The translations under genes were made by a program, and so were the position numbers. From positions 1 to 7,320 of the forward strand of contig JAKLJM010000105.1 in NCBI GenBank assembly GCA_023151145.1: a stretch of 7,320 nucleotides of DNA, in the 5' to 3' direction. Each line of letters begins with the position of its first letter. Positions within the stretch are counted from its first letter, which is position 1. The stretch is from Bacteriovoracaceae bacterium. GTDB lineage: Bacteria; Bdellovibrionota; Bacteriovoracia; Bacteriovoracales; Bacteriovoracaceae. This document shows, piece by piece, positions 1 through 6,510 of this stretch. The notes beneath the pieces were generated by a model, which did not search any database, had not been told where the DNA came from, and worked only from the letters and a program-made list of their open reading frames with translations.

Positions 1-196
1 TTTTAAGTTCTTCAACATCATTGCGTTTTTTAACACCATCAACCAATGAAGTTCCCTCATAGAGAGCGCTAACATATTCAACGTTTAATGGTCCCTGTTT
101 CCAATAGTGATAAGCACCATAAGAAAATAAAGAGACACCGCCTACTAATGCTAATACATAGTAGTACTGAAGAGTACGATTCATCGTGAAACGCAT
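1..196 (-). CDS. Partial N-terminal part of a small membrane-anchored protein of unknown function
   Basis: The reading frame opens at an ATG at 196-194 and stays open for 65 codons to the window edge, so the C-terminus is not visible. The start is supported by GGAGA at 201-205, four bases upstream. A second in-frame ATG at 184-182 would leave too long a spacing. The protein starts MRFTMNRT, then has one hydrophobic segment at about residues 10-28 (YYYVLALVGGVSLFSYGAY), followed by a charged, non-hydrophobic stretch. This fits a signal anchor or uncleaved signal peptide with the rest of the chain exported. I see no lipobox cysteine. It lies 24 bases after the preceding gene, so it is probably co-transcribed with the flagellar genes. 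I do not recognise the family. An envelope protein linked to motility or chemotaxis is only a guess from position. Confidence 0.75.
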   Translation of the reverse strand, partial: MRFTMNRTLQYYYVLALVGGVSLFSYGAYHYWKQGPLNVEYVSALYEGTSLVDGVKKRNDVEELK

Positions 197-200
197 AAAT

Positions 201-205
201 TCTCC
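201..205 (-). promoter_or_regulatory. Ribosome binding site for the partial membrane-anchored ORF
   Basis: GGAGA on the minus strand lies four bases before the ATG at 196. It favours this start over the in-frame ATG twelve bases further in. Confidence 0.55.
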
Positions 206-220
206 GTAAATTTTTTTGGT

Positions 221-1174
221 CTATTGTGCAAAAAGAGAGAAGAAATCGATAAAACGATAATGGATTTTTGGGCCCATGTTGCTTGATTGATCTTCACTTC
301 CTGTGTCCTTAAAAGTTCGTTCTAAACTTTTCAAATGGGCGTCAGTTGAGAGATGACCCCTTACAGGTAGTATGATGGAAAGTGGACGAAAGAGGAAGGA
401 AAAATGCAAAATTTCTTTATTAGCAGAGTCAATTTTTGACAACTCTACTCGGCCAGTTGAATGCTTTAAAGATAAGTCACTCATGATCTCAACTACTGTA
501 TGTTCACCAACTTCTTCTAAGTCTTGTTGCTGAACTCGATACTGAGGAAAAATATTTGAGAATCCTAGTAAGACATTTGAATTAGAAAACTGGACATTAT
601 AGATCAACTTATCATCATGTGAAATATCTGCTTTAAGTGTCAGCTGATACAAACCTGCACGTGATGTTTTATCTAAAGAAAAAGTTAATAGGACATTAGC
701 TTTTAATAATTTTCTTGTTACTACGTAAATAAACTTTCTATTTAAAGCTAAATTTTGATCTTCTAAAATGATGCCCTTAATTTGAACTTTGTCTGCATCT
801 AATTCGACCTTTATATTTCCGTGGTAATTAAAAAGAGTAATTACAGATAAAATTTCAGGAACCGTCTCTAAAAGTAAGTTCCATTTTTTCAGATCAATGT
901 TTTCTGATTTTTTGTGATAATCAAAGCCTTTAAAGCGACTTTTATTTGAAAAGAATTCAGTGAAAATATTTTCAAGTTTTTCATCTAAAACTTTAAGAAC
1001 AAGATCATATTGAGCAACTTGCCCAGAACTTGCTACATCAGCTTTTCTTTTAAGCTCTGAAAGATGATAGTAAGCACGACTTAATACTGGAGAAAGAGAG
1101 AACTCAGATAATAACTGAATATCTTCTAGAGTACTTAGAGAATTTTCAAATTCTTGTGAGTAATCTTTCTCCAC
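221..1174 (-). CDS. Conserved-looking hypothetical protein encoded directly after fliA
   Basis: This is a 317-residue soluble protein with no signal peptide or membrane segment. It starts at a GTG (1174-1172). The only internal methionines are near residues 231 and 300, so no ATG start is possible for the bulk of the chain. AGGG at 1181-1184 is a usable ribosome site and overlaps the fliA stop codon, which suggests translational coupling. Residues 1-80 look mainly helical and charged. Residues 100-270 look like mixed alpha/beta with many alternating hydrophobic strands. Residues 226-263 (VVEIMSDLSLKHSTGRVELS, then a strand ending in FLFRPL) loosely resemble the last helix and strands of a GHKL histidine-kinase ATPase domain, but the DxGxG box and the N-box asparagine are not visible. 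In many polar flagellates the genes after fliA are cheY, cheZ and cheA, so a decayed chemotaxis-type protein is possible but unproven. I do not recognise the family. Confidence 0.85.
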   Translation of the reverse strand: MEKDYSQEFENSLSTLEDIQLLSEFSLSPVLSRAYYHLSELKRKADVASSGQVAQYDLVLKVLDEKLENIFTEFFSNKSRFKGFDYHKKSENIDLKKWNLLLETVPEILSVITLFNYHGNIKVELDADKVQIKGIILEDQNLALNRKFIYVVTRKLLKANVLLTFSLDKTSRAGLYQLTLKADISHDDKLIYNVQFSNSNVLLGFSNIFPQYRVQQQDLEEVGEHTVVEIMSDLSLKHSTGRVELSKIDSANKEILHFSFLFRPLSIILPVRGHLSTDAHLKSLERTFKDTGSEDQSSNMGPKIHYRFIDFFSLFAQ

Positions 1175-1180
1175 AAATAA

Positions 1181-1184
1181 CCCT
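1181..1184 (-). promoter_or_regulatory. Ribosome binding site that supports a GTG start
   Basis: On the minus strand AGGG lies six bases before the GTG at 1174, and a second AGGA lies just upstream at 1186-1189. The site overlaps the TAG stop of fliA (1183-1185), so ribosomes finishing fliA could reinitiate here. Confidence 0.45.
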
Positions 1185-1968
1185 ATCCTGCTAGATCTTC
1201 TGACGAATCAAATAAAACTCTAAGTTTTGATCTTAATTTCAAAATAGCTTGAGTATGTAATTGAGAAACTCTCGATTCAGTTACATCTAAGACTTGGCCA
1301 ATTTCTTTAAGATTCAAATCTTCATAATAATATAACGACAGAACTAATCTTTGTTTTTCAGGTAACGACATAATTCCATCTTTAATTTTATCGCGTGAAT
1401 CTTTTAAAGATACTGTCGTATAAGGATTAAGCGCACGGTGATCTTCCATGATTTCTGAAATTAATTTTTTATCACCTTTATTAAATGAAGCTGAATCATC
1501 AATATTTAACAATGAGATCGATTTTGATTTATTTAATAGATCATGAAACTCTTCTTGCCCCATACCTAATTCTTTACACATCTCTTCGTCACTTGCTGGA
1601 CGACCTAAATTTGCTTCTAGTTTTGCATAGGCTTTTTCAACAGTTTTCGCTTTTTCACGGATTGAACGAGGAACCCAGTCTTGTGCTCTTAATTCATCAA
1701 GAATCGCCCCGCGAATTCTAAATTCAGCATAAGTTTTGAATTTGTTATCTCTCGTTGGATCGAATTTTTCAATTGCATCCATTAAGCCAATTACACCACA
1801 TGAAATCAAATCATCTAATTCGATATTTGATGGTAAACGTGAAGCAATTTTTTGAGCAATATACTTTACCAGTGGAGCGTACTCTACAATGATTTCGTCT
1901 TTAACTTTAGGTTCAACTGTCGAGCGGTAATCTTTTAAGTTTTTTAATTTTTTTGTTAACGAAGACAT
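1183..1968 (-). CDS. fliA: Flagellar RNA polymerase sigma-28 factor
   Basis: FliA directs RNA polymerase to late flagellar, motor and chemotaxis promoters. The 261-residue length is close to usual for the family. Region 2 covers about residues 25-100 and contains EYAPLVKYIAQKIASRLP, the motif SCGVIGLMDAIEKFDP (56-71), FKTYAEFRIRGAILDELR (77-94) and DWVPRSIR (97-104). This run is characteristic of the FliA/WhiG group rather than housekeeping sigma factors, and region 1.1 is absent as expected. Region 3 spans roughly 105-175. Region 4 starts at LPEKQRLVLSLYYYEDLNL (202-220) and continues into a helix-turn-helix ending in TESRVSQLHTQAILKLR (230-246). The ATG at 1968 has a near-perfect AGGAGA site. 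The gene follows flhG by ten bases, the usual flhF-flhG-fliA order. No anti-sigma factor FlgM is seen in this window. I am very sure of the family and confident of the name. Confidence 0.95.
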   Translation of the reverse strand: MSSLTKKLKNLKDYRSTVEPKVKDEIIVEYAPLVKYIAQKIASRLPSNIELDDLISCGVIGLMDAIEKFDPTRDNKFKTYAEFRIRGAILDELRAQDWVPRSIREKAKTVEKAYAKLEANLGRPASDEEMCKELGMGQEEFHDLLNKSKSISLLNIDDSASFNKGDKKLISEIMEDHRALNPYTTVSLKDSRDKIKDGIMSLPEKQRLVLSLYYYEDLNLKEIGQVLDVTESRVSQLHTQAILKLRSKLRVLFDSSEDLAG

Positions 1969-1974
1969 TAAGTT

Positions 1975-1980
1975 TCTCCT
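1975..1980 (-). promoter_or_regulatory. Strong ribosome binding site for fliA
   Basis: AGGAGA on the minus strand lies six bases before the fliA ATG. It overlaps the TAG stop of flhG (1979-1981), which implies that fliA translation is coupled to flhG. Confidence 0.65.
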
Positions 1981-2872
1981 ACGCTAAAGTCGATCGAAAT
2001 TCGTTTGATCTTGTACTTTGGAAATAAGCTCTGTCGCTCTCGTTAAAGCTCGATGAACTCTCAATCTCTTCGGTAAACTTGCTTACAATTTTGATGAAAT
2101 TTTTATGGAGGGCAGAATTTTCCTCCTCTAATAAAATCCTATCAAAACTATCGACCGGACCTTCCTCTTTGCGTAAACCTCCTAAAACATGCAAGCTACA
2201 ACTTAAAAAATGCTCGACTGTTTCAGTTAATGTCTTAACCATTCGTTGATATTGAACATCATTTGATATTTTATTAAGTAAAAGATGATGATCATTTACT
2301 CCAAATTCTTTATTTAAGATTTTTATGAGCGAATATGAATCTGTAACTGATGATTTGTCTGGTGTAACGACAACAAAACGATAATCACTGTAAGCATTTA
2401 ACGTTAAAGTTTCTTTACTAATTCCTGCCGGACAATCTAAAAGAATATAGTCATACTCTCTTTCGTGAGTGACTAGTATATCTATGATTATTCTGTCTAA
2501 TTCTAAACCTTTTTTAAAAATCTCAATATTCCCATTACATCCTGCTAAAAGATGGAACGATCCCATTTTGAATACACAATCAGTGAATTCTTTTTGGGCG
2601 GAAATAAGATCATAAAAATCATTAGTAACTGGTAATCCCAGTTTTACGACTGTATTTGATAGGTTGTAATCACAATCAACAAGTAAAACTTTGTAACCTT
2701 GATCGGCCAACAGTTTTGCCCATTTCACGGCGACTGAAGTTTTGCCTACGCCACCTTTACCCGCGGTAATCGATATCGTAGTAGCTTTTTGAAGGGTTTT
2801 TTTCCCCTTGTATTTGTTTTGAGCTAATAACCATTCACTAGGTGATGGTTTTCCTGACCTTTCTCCAAACAT
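1979..2872 (-). CDS. flhG: MinD/ParA-type ATPase controlling flagellar number
   Basis: FlhG (also FleN, YlxH) is a membrane-cycling ATPase that limits flagellar number and normally works with FlhF. The 297-residue protein has the deviant Walker A motif KGGVGKTS at 39-46 with the signature lysine K39 and K44. It also has VLLVDCDYNLSN (62-73, the DxD switch), a Walker B-like YILLDCPAG (142-150), TPDKSSVTDSYSLIKIL (170-186) and a NKIS element (200-203). All are typical of the MinD/FlhG family, so ATPase activity is expected to be intact. A helical segment near the C-terminus (HKNFIKIVSKFTEEIE) could be the membrane-targeting helix, followed by a Ser-rich tail. The N-terminus (GERSGKPSPSEWLLAQNKYK) has no DQAxxLR motif, the element that stimulates FlhF GTP hydrolysis in characterised systems. 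The name rests on the position between flhF and fliA; by sequence alone another MinD-like protein is possible. Confidence 0.92.
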   Translation of the reverse strand: MFGERSGKPSPSEWLLAQNKYKGKKTLQKATTISITAGKGGVGKTSVAVKWAKLLADQGYKVLLVDCDYNLSNTVVKLGLPVTNDFYDLISAQKEFTDCVFKMGSFHLLAGCNGNIEIFKKGLELDRIIIDILVTHEREYDYILLDCPAGISKETLTLNAYSDYRFVVVTPDKSSVTDSYSLIKILNKEFGVNDHHLLLNKISNDVQYQRMVKTLTETVEHFLSCSLHVLGGLRKEEGPVDSFDRILLEEENSALHKNFIKIVSKFTEEIESSSSFNESDRAYFQSTRSNEFRSTLA

Positions 2873-2876
2873 AGAC

Positions 2877-2888
2877 TTCCTGTCTCCT
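2877..2888 (-). promoter_or_regulatory. Double ribosome binding site for flhG
   Basis: The minus strand carries AGGAGA (2883-2888) and then AGGAA (2877-2881), ten and four bases before the ATG at 2872. The optimum spacing falls between them, so either may be used. This lies in the only sizeable gap of the operon (50 bases), in which I could not find a convincing promoter. Confidence 0.45.
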
Positions 2889-2913
2889 TTTGGCCTGTGT
2901 GTATTAAATGTCT

Positions 2914-2931
2914 CTTTCTAACCTAAGAAAG
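2914..2931 (-). repeat. Short inverted repeat spanning the flhF stop codon
   Basis: The minus strand reads CTTTCT, six bases, then AGAAAG, a possible six-base-pair stem that contains the last codons and the TAG of flhF. It has only two G-C pairs and no T-tract, so it is not a convincing terminator. A closely similar sequence lies over the flhB stop. Confidence 0.3.
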
Positions 2932-4398
2932 CTTAAACAATCCTGCTAAAATCCTTTCAGCGGTTGCAGCTTCTAAATCGTCTGGTATCACTTCTCCAGT
3001 GCCGAAAAACTTGTAAGGTAAATCACGAGTTTCTTCACTGATATTAAATAATGCTCCAAAATTCAAACAAGCATCTAAGTGAGTAGCAACAATCCCATCG
3101 GACAAACGACGATACGTTGCAACGACTCTTTTATTGTATAGCTCAGAATGAATCGCGGAAAGAGTGATCAAGACTTCCACTTTTGGAAAAGATCTTCTCA
3201 TTCCATCAACTAACTTTTTAGTTTCATTTACTTCAGTCTCTAAACATTTATAATCGACAAACACACATCTTCCCTCTTCAAGATTTTTGCGTGTTTCAGT
3301 TACAATTTCAGCGATATTCTGAGCGTAAATGACTTTGATGTTAAACATTTTTTCAGCAAATGAAATTGCCGTATCATTCGCTTTTGTATTCTTTCTTGAA
3401 TCATTGCGAATAATCACTGAATCAGATTTCAATGCACAAATTTTTTGTACAATTGCACTTTGTCCTGCAGATGATTCTGAGACAAAAATACTAACGACAG
3501 GTGCTTTATTGTCTGTGGCTGAAAATAATGGCATGGCTGATTGAACAACGCTCATCATTTCTCTAAGAGCAAATTCAAAAACTAAGTCTGTATTTTCAAC
3601 ATCATTTTCACTTAATTCAAAAAGTGCTTTTTTAATTAATTTTTGAATAAATTCATCATTAATTTCTAAACTTCTTAAAGTCGTTCTAAGTTGATAAATT
3701 CCAGTAGGCTCACGTTTTTGAATCTTATCAACGTTTCTTGTTAGCTCGTATAATTTCTTTTCAAGCTCATCAATTTTATTTTTTTGACGTTCATAAATTT
3801 CTTCATTCACTTGTGAAGCTCTTTCTTCATAATTCTTTGTGACAGGTACTGAAACTGGAGCAGCAACTTCTCTCGCTACATGAGTTGTTGATTTGTACTC
3901 TTGTTGAGAATAAGTGCTTGGAGTTTTTGCCGACATCAATTCTTCTTCGAAATCGAACGCATCGTTAGAATTGTTTTCTTTTTCTCCCAAAGATAAGAAG
4001 TCGTCTAAACCATTTTTTAAAGTATTGGCGATATTTTTTGTCGATGAAACCGACTTATTTAAACCCAAACCCCCATAAGATTGAGCACTACGTGTTCCAA
4101 CGTTATTTGACTTAGCTTTGGCATCGTCGTGACGATCAATCATGTTTGAAATATAAGATGAAGATCCAGAGTAGAACTCATCTTTTTGGTCACCAGTTAA
4201 AACTGAGTCGACGTGAGCTTTTTTCGTATAAGTTTTTTCTGAAATGGCTGCAGTGATTTCAATTTTCTTTTTCTTAAAAGCACCTTTTAGACCTTTATTC
4301 GTAAGAGTTTTTAGGATAATGGCATCTGGACCTAACTCTCTTTTGATGTCTTTTAATGCTTCTTCAATAGTGTCTGCTTCAAATTTTCTAACGTACAT
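2923..4398 (-). CDS. flhF: FlhF-family flagellar polarity protein with degenerate GTPase motifs
   Basis: FlhF is an SRP-type GTPase that marks the pole and recruits the first flagellar parts. The 491-residue protein has three parts. Residues 1-55 are the B domain, well conserved (MYVRKFEADTIEEALKDIKR, then ELGPDAIILKT). Residues 56-230 are a long polar linker rich in Ser, Asn and Lys that ends in a probable coiled coil (about 195-230). Residues 233-491 are the NG domain, recognisable by LRTTLRSLEINDEFIQKL, the FAEKMFNIKV segment and the ending FFGTGEVIPDDLEAA. The G motifs are eroded: the P-loop GPTGVGKTT is SESSAGQSA (307-315, Lys to Gln at 313), DTYR is DSRK (333-336), DTAGR is DYKCL (382-386), and TKLD is THLD (439-442). 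GTP binding and hydrolysis are therefore doubtful. The frame is uninterrupted and the rest is well kept, so this is not a pseudogene. It starts four bases after flhA ends, with GAGG at 4409-4412 as a distant ribosome site, so it is probably coupled to flhA translation. Confidence 0.93.
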   Translation of the reverse strand: MYVRKFEADTIEEALKDIKRELGPDAIILKTLTNKGLKGAFKKKKIEITAAISEKTYTKKAHVDSVLTGDQKDEFYSGSSSYISNMIDRHDDAKAKSNNVGTRSAQSYGGLGLNKSVSSTKNIANTLKNGLDDFLSLGEKENNSNDAFDFEEELMSAKTPSTYSQQEYKSTTHVAREVAAPVSVPVTKNYEERASQVNEEIYERQKNKIDELEKKLYELTRNVDKIQKREPTGIYQLRTTLRSLEINDEFIQKLIKKALFELSENDVENTDLVFEFALREMMSVVQSAMPLFSATDNKAPVVSIFVSESSAGQSAIVQKICALKSDSVIIRNDSRKNTKANDTAISFAEKMFNIKVIYAQNIAEIVTETRKNLEEGRCVFVDYKCLETEVNETKKLVDGMRRSFPKVEVLITLSAIHSELYNKRVVATYRRLSDGIVATHLDACLNFGALFNISEETRDLPYKFFGTGEVIPDDLEAATAERILAGLFKLS

Positions 4399-4402
4399 AC
4401 TC

Positions 4403-6478
4403 TTACAACCTCACCGTTCCTAGTGATCTAATATTAGCTTCCGGAGAAAGCTCATTGTGGCTTACTACCACAAGGTTTGGAATAAATTTCTCAGTCAAAC
4501 GTTTAAAGTGGCTGCGAATAACTGGAGAACAAAGTACGACCATCTTCTCCCCTAAACTCGTTGCCTCTTCAATCTTTTCATTCAAACTGGCCAAAATAAT
4601 TTGAGTAACTTTTGGATCTAACGATAACTGCTGACCTTGATCTGTCTGAATTATATTTTGAGCAATCTGCTCTTCAATATTTCTATCAAGTGTAAACAGT
4701 GGAATATCTCCTTGGTCACTCTTAATCTTTTCTGTAATCGTTCTAAACAGCGACTGTCTCGACATTTCTGTCAGGGCGTCTGCATCTTTAATTGTAGAGC
4801 CATACTCAGCTAATGTCTCTAAAATTGTCCGTAAATCACGAACAGAGACACCCTCTCTGAGTAAATTTTTCATTACTTTTAAAATAATACCTAAATTTAA
4901 AATATCTGGTACTAAATCTCCGACTAATTTTGGATTTATTTCTTTAAAATTATCCAAGACTCGTACTAATTCTTGACGTCCAAATAGCTCGTGCAAGTTT
5001 GATTTCAGAATTTCAGTAAGATGGGTCGCCACAATAGTTGAGCAATCAACAACGGTATATCCATTGTAACCTGCATCTTCTTTTTGATCCTCAGAAATCC
5101 ATACTGCTTTTAATCCAAATACTGGCTCAGTAGTCTCTACACCATCAATTTTTTCAATAACTGTACCTGGATCCATGGCCAAAAAATAATCCGACATCAA
5201 TTCGCCTTTTGCGACTTGAATACCTTTTATTTTTACAGAGTATCCACCTGGCTTTAATTCCAAATTATCTTTAATTTTTACTGATGGGATAATAACTCCC
5301 CAATCAAGTGCAAAAAGTTTTCTCATATGGGTGATACGTTCAAGAAGATCACCATTTTGTTCAGTATCAACTAAATGAACTAAACCATAACCTACTTCTA
5401 ATTCTACTAACTCCATATTGAGTAGTTCTTCCAGGTTTTGTGGCGATGTCTTTTTAACTTCAACCGATTTTTGCTTTTCTTCAATCTCTGCTTTGGCATT
5501 AGATTGTTCCATTCTGTGAGCCAAGTAACCGAGCATCCCCCCCATGGCAAAGAATGGAAGTTTTGGTAGTCCCGGAATTAAACCGAAAAAAACCAACACT
5601 GCGGCAGATACATAAATTGCTTTTGGATGTACTTTGAATTGTTTTTGAACCTGCTCACCAAGAGCATCATCACTCGCATTTCTCGTAACTAAGATACCGG
5701 CAGCTGTTGAAATAATAAGGGCCGGAACTTGAGTCACTAGACCGTCACCCACAGTTAGTAATGTAAAGGTTTCTGCTGCTGTTGCAGCATCCATTCCAGC
5801 TTGTGCGACTCCGATAATGATACCACCGATAACGTTAATGGCAGTAATCAAAATCCCGGCAATAGCATCTCCTCGTACGAACTTAGAAGCACCATCCATA
5901 GATCCGTAAAAATCAGCTTCTTCTGCAACTTCTTTACGTCTTTTTCTGGCTTCTTTGTCATCAATCAATCCGGCATTTAAGTCAGCATCAATGGCCATCT
6001 GTTTCCCTGGCATCGCATCTAATGTGAATCGTGCTGCAACTTCAGCAACTCGACCAGCACCTTTTGTGATTACCATGAAGTTAATGATAACTAAGATGAT
6101 AAAGATAATAATCCCGACGACAAAATTACCTTCAACTACGAACTCTCCAAAGGCCTTAATAACATGTCCAGCAGCAGCTGTTCCATCGGCAGCACCGTGA
6201 ACTAAGATGTTACGAGTTGAAGCAACGTTCAAAGCCAATCGATAGAGAGTTGAAACGAGAAGAACTGAAGGAAATGTTGAAAAATCTAATGGTCTTTTCG
6301 TATAAACAGTTACTAGCAAAATAATAACCGAAAAAGCTAAGGAAAATGCCAACAACAAATCTAATAAGAGAGGTGGTATCGGAACGATAAACACTACTAA
6401 AATAATCATCAAACCCACAGCAAGAACGACGTCTGGCCCTTGGGTGAAAATTCTTAATTTTTTAAAAACATCATTCAT
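4403..6478 (-). CDS. flhA: Flagellar type III export gate protein
   Basis: FlhA forms the nonameric export gate in the inner membrane under the basal body; its cytoplasmic ring docks chaperone-substrate complexes. The 691-residue length is normal. Residues 1-325 hold about eight hydrophobic segments (for example 17-35, 38-59, 118-138, 206-227, 285-303). The loop between them carries the family signature: TKGAGRVAEVAARFTLDAMP (138-157), then GKQMAIDADLNAGLIDDKEA (158-177) and DFYGSMDGASKFVRGDAIAG (189-208). After a charged linker (about 325-350) comes the cytoplasmic domain, with LEVGYGLVHLVD, TVVDCSTIVATHLTEIL and GVSVRDLRTILETLAEY as landmarks. The ATG at 6478 is preceded by GAGGA at a good distance. 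It is the only gene here ending in TAA. It lies 23 bases after flhB, the standard flhB-flhA pair. I see no missing or unusual key region. Confidence 0.97.
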   Translation of the reverse strand: MNDVFKKLRIFTQGPDVVLAVGLMIILVVFIVPIPPLLLDLLLAFSLAFSVIILLVTVYTKRPLDFSTFPSVLLVSTLYRLALNVASTRNILVHGAADGTAAAGHVIKAFGEFVVEGNFVVGIIIFIILVIINFMVITKGAGRVAEVAARFTLDAMPGKQMAIDADLNAGLIDDKEARKRRKEVAEEADFYGSMDGASKFVRGDAIAGILITAINVIGGIIIGVAQAGMDAATAAETFTLLTVGDGLVTQVPALIISTAAGILVTRNASDDALGEQVQKQFKVHPKAIYVSAAVLVFFGLIPGLPKLPFFAMGGMLGYLAHRMEQSNAKAEIEEKQKSVEVKKTSPQNLEELLNMELVELEVGYGLVHLVDTEQNGDLLERITHMRKLFALDWGVIIPSVKIKDNLELKPGGYSVKIKGIQVAKGELMSDYFLAMDPGTVIEKIDGVETTEPVFGLKAVWISEDQKEDAGYNGYTVVDCSTIVATHLTEILKSNLHELFGRQELVRVLDNFKEINPKLVGDLVPDILNLGIILKVMKNLLREGVSVRDLRTILETLAEYGSTIKDADALTEMSRQSLFRTITEKIKSDQGDIPLFTLDRNIEEQIAQNIIQTDQGQQLSLDPKVTQIILASLNEKIEEATSLGEKMVVLCSPVIRSHFKRLTEKFIPNLVVVSHNELSPEANIRSLGTVRL

Positions 6479-6484
6479 GATCTA

Positions 6485-6489
6485 TCCTC
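6485..6489 (-). promoter_or_regulatory. Ribosome binding site for flhA
   Basis: GAGGA on the minus strand lies six bases before the ATG at 6478 and fixes the flhA start. Confidence 0.6.
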
Positions 6490-6494
6490 AACTT

Positions 6495-6510
6495 TCTCTT
6501 TCTAAGAAAG
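6495..6510 (-). repeat. Short inverted repeat spanning the flhB stop codon
   Basis: The minus strand reads CTTTCTTAGAAAGAGA, containing the TAG of flhB (6502-6504) and a five-base-pair self-complementary core with a three-base loop. It differs from the sequence over the flhF stop mainly by lacking five central bases. A functional hairpin is unproven. Confidence 0.25.

Noticed and set aside
1485..1721. Plus-strand open frame of 78 codons inside fliA
   Set aside because: It lies entirely antisense to conserved sigma-28 regions 2-3 and its translation is Leu-rich without any family feature.
2873..2922. Promoter in the flhF-flhG gap
   Set aside because: Only a vague TTTAATAC-like -10 can be found, with no matching -35, and no sigma-28 or sigma-54 consensus; the gap is mostly ribosome-site sequence.
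2914..2931. Rho-independent terminator after flhF
   Set aside because: The stem is short and AT-rich with no U-tract following, and flhG and fliA continue in the same direction.
3329..3544. Plus-strand open frame of 71 codons inside flhF
   Set aside because: It is antisense to the recognisable NG domain and has no good ribosome site or domain.
2923..4398. flhF as a pseudogene or a product of sequencing error
   Set aside because: The 491-codon frame is unbroken, domain ends are well conserved, and the G-motif changes are in-frame substitutions spread over four sites.
5955..6200. Plus-strand open frame of 81 codons inside flhA
   Set aside because: It is antisense to the most conserved signature of FlhA; its composition is a mirror of that coding sequence.
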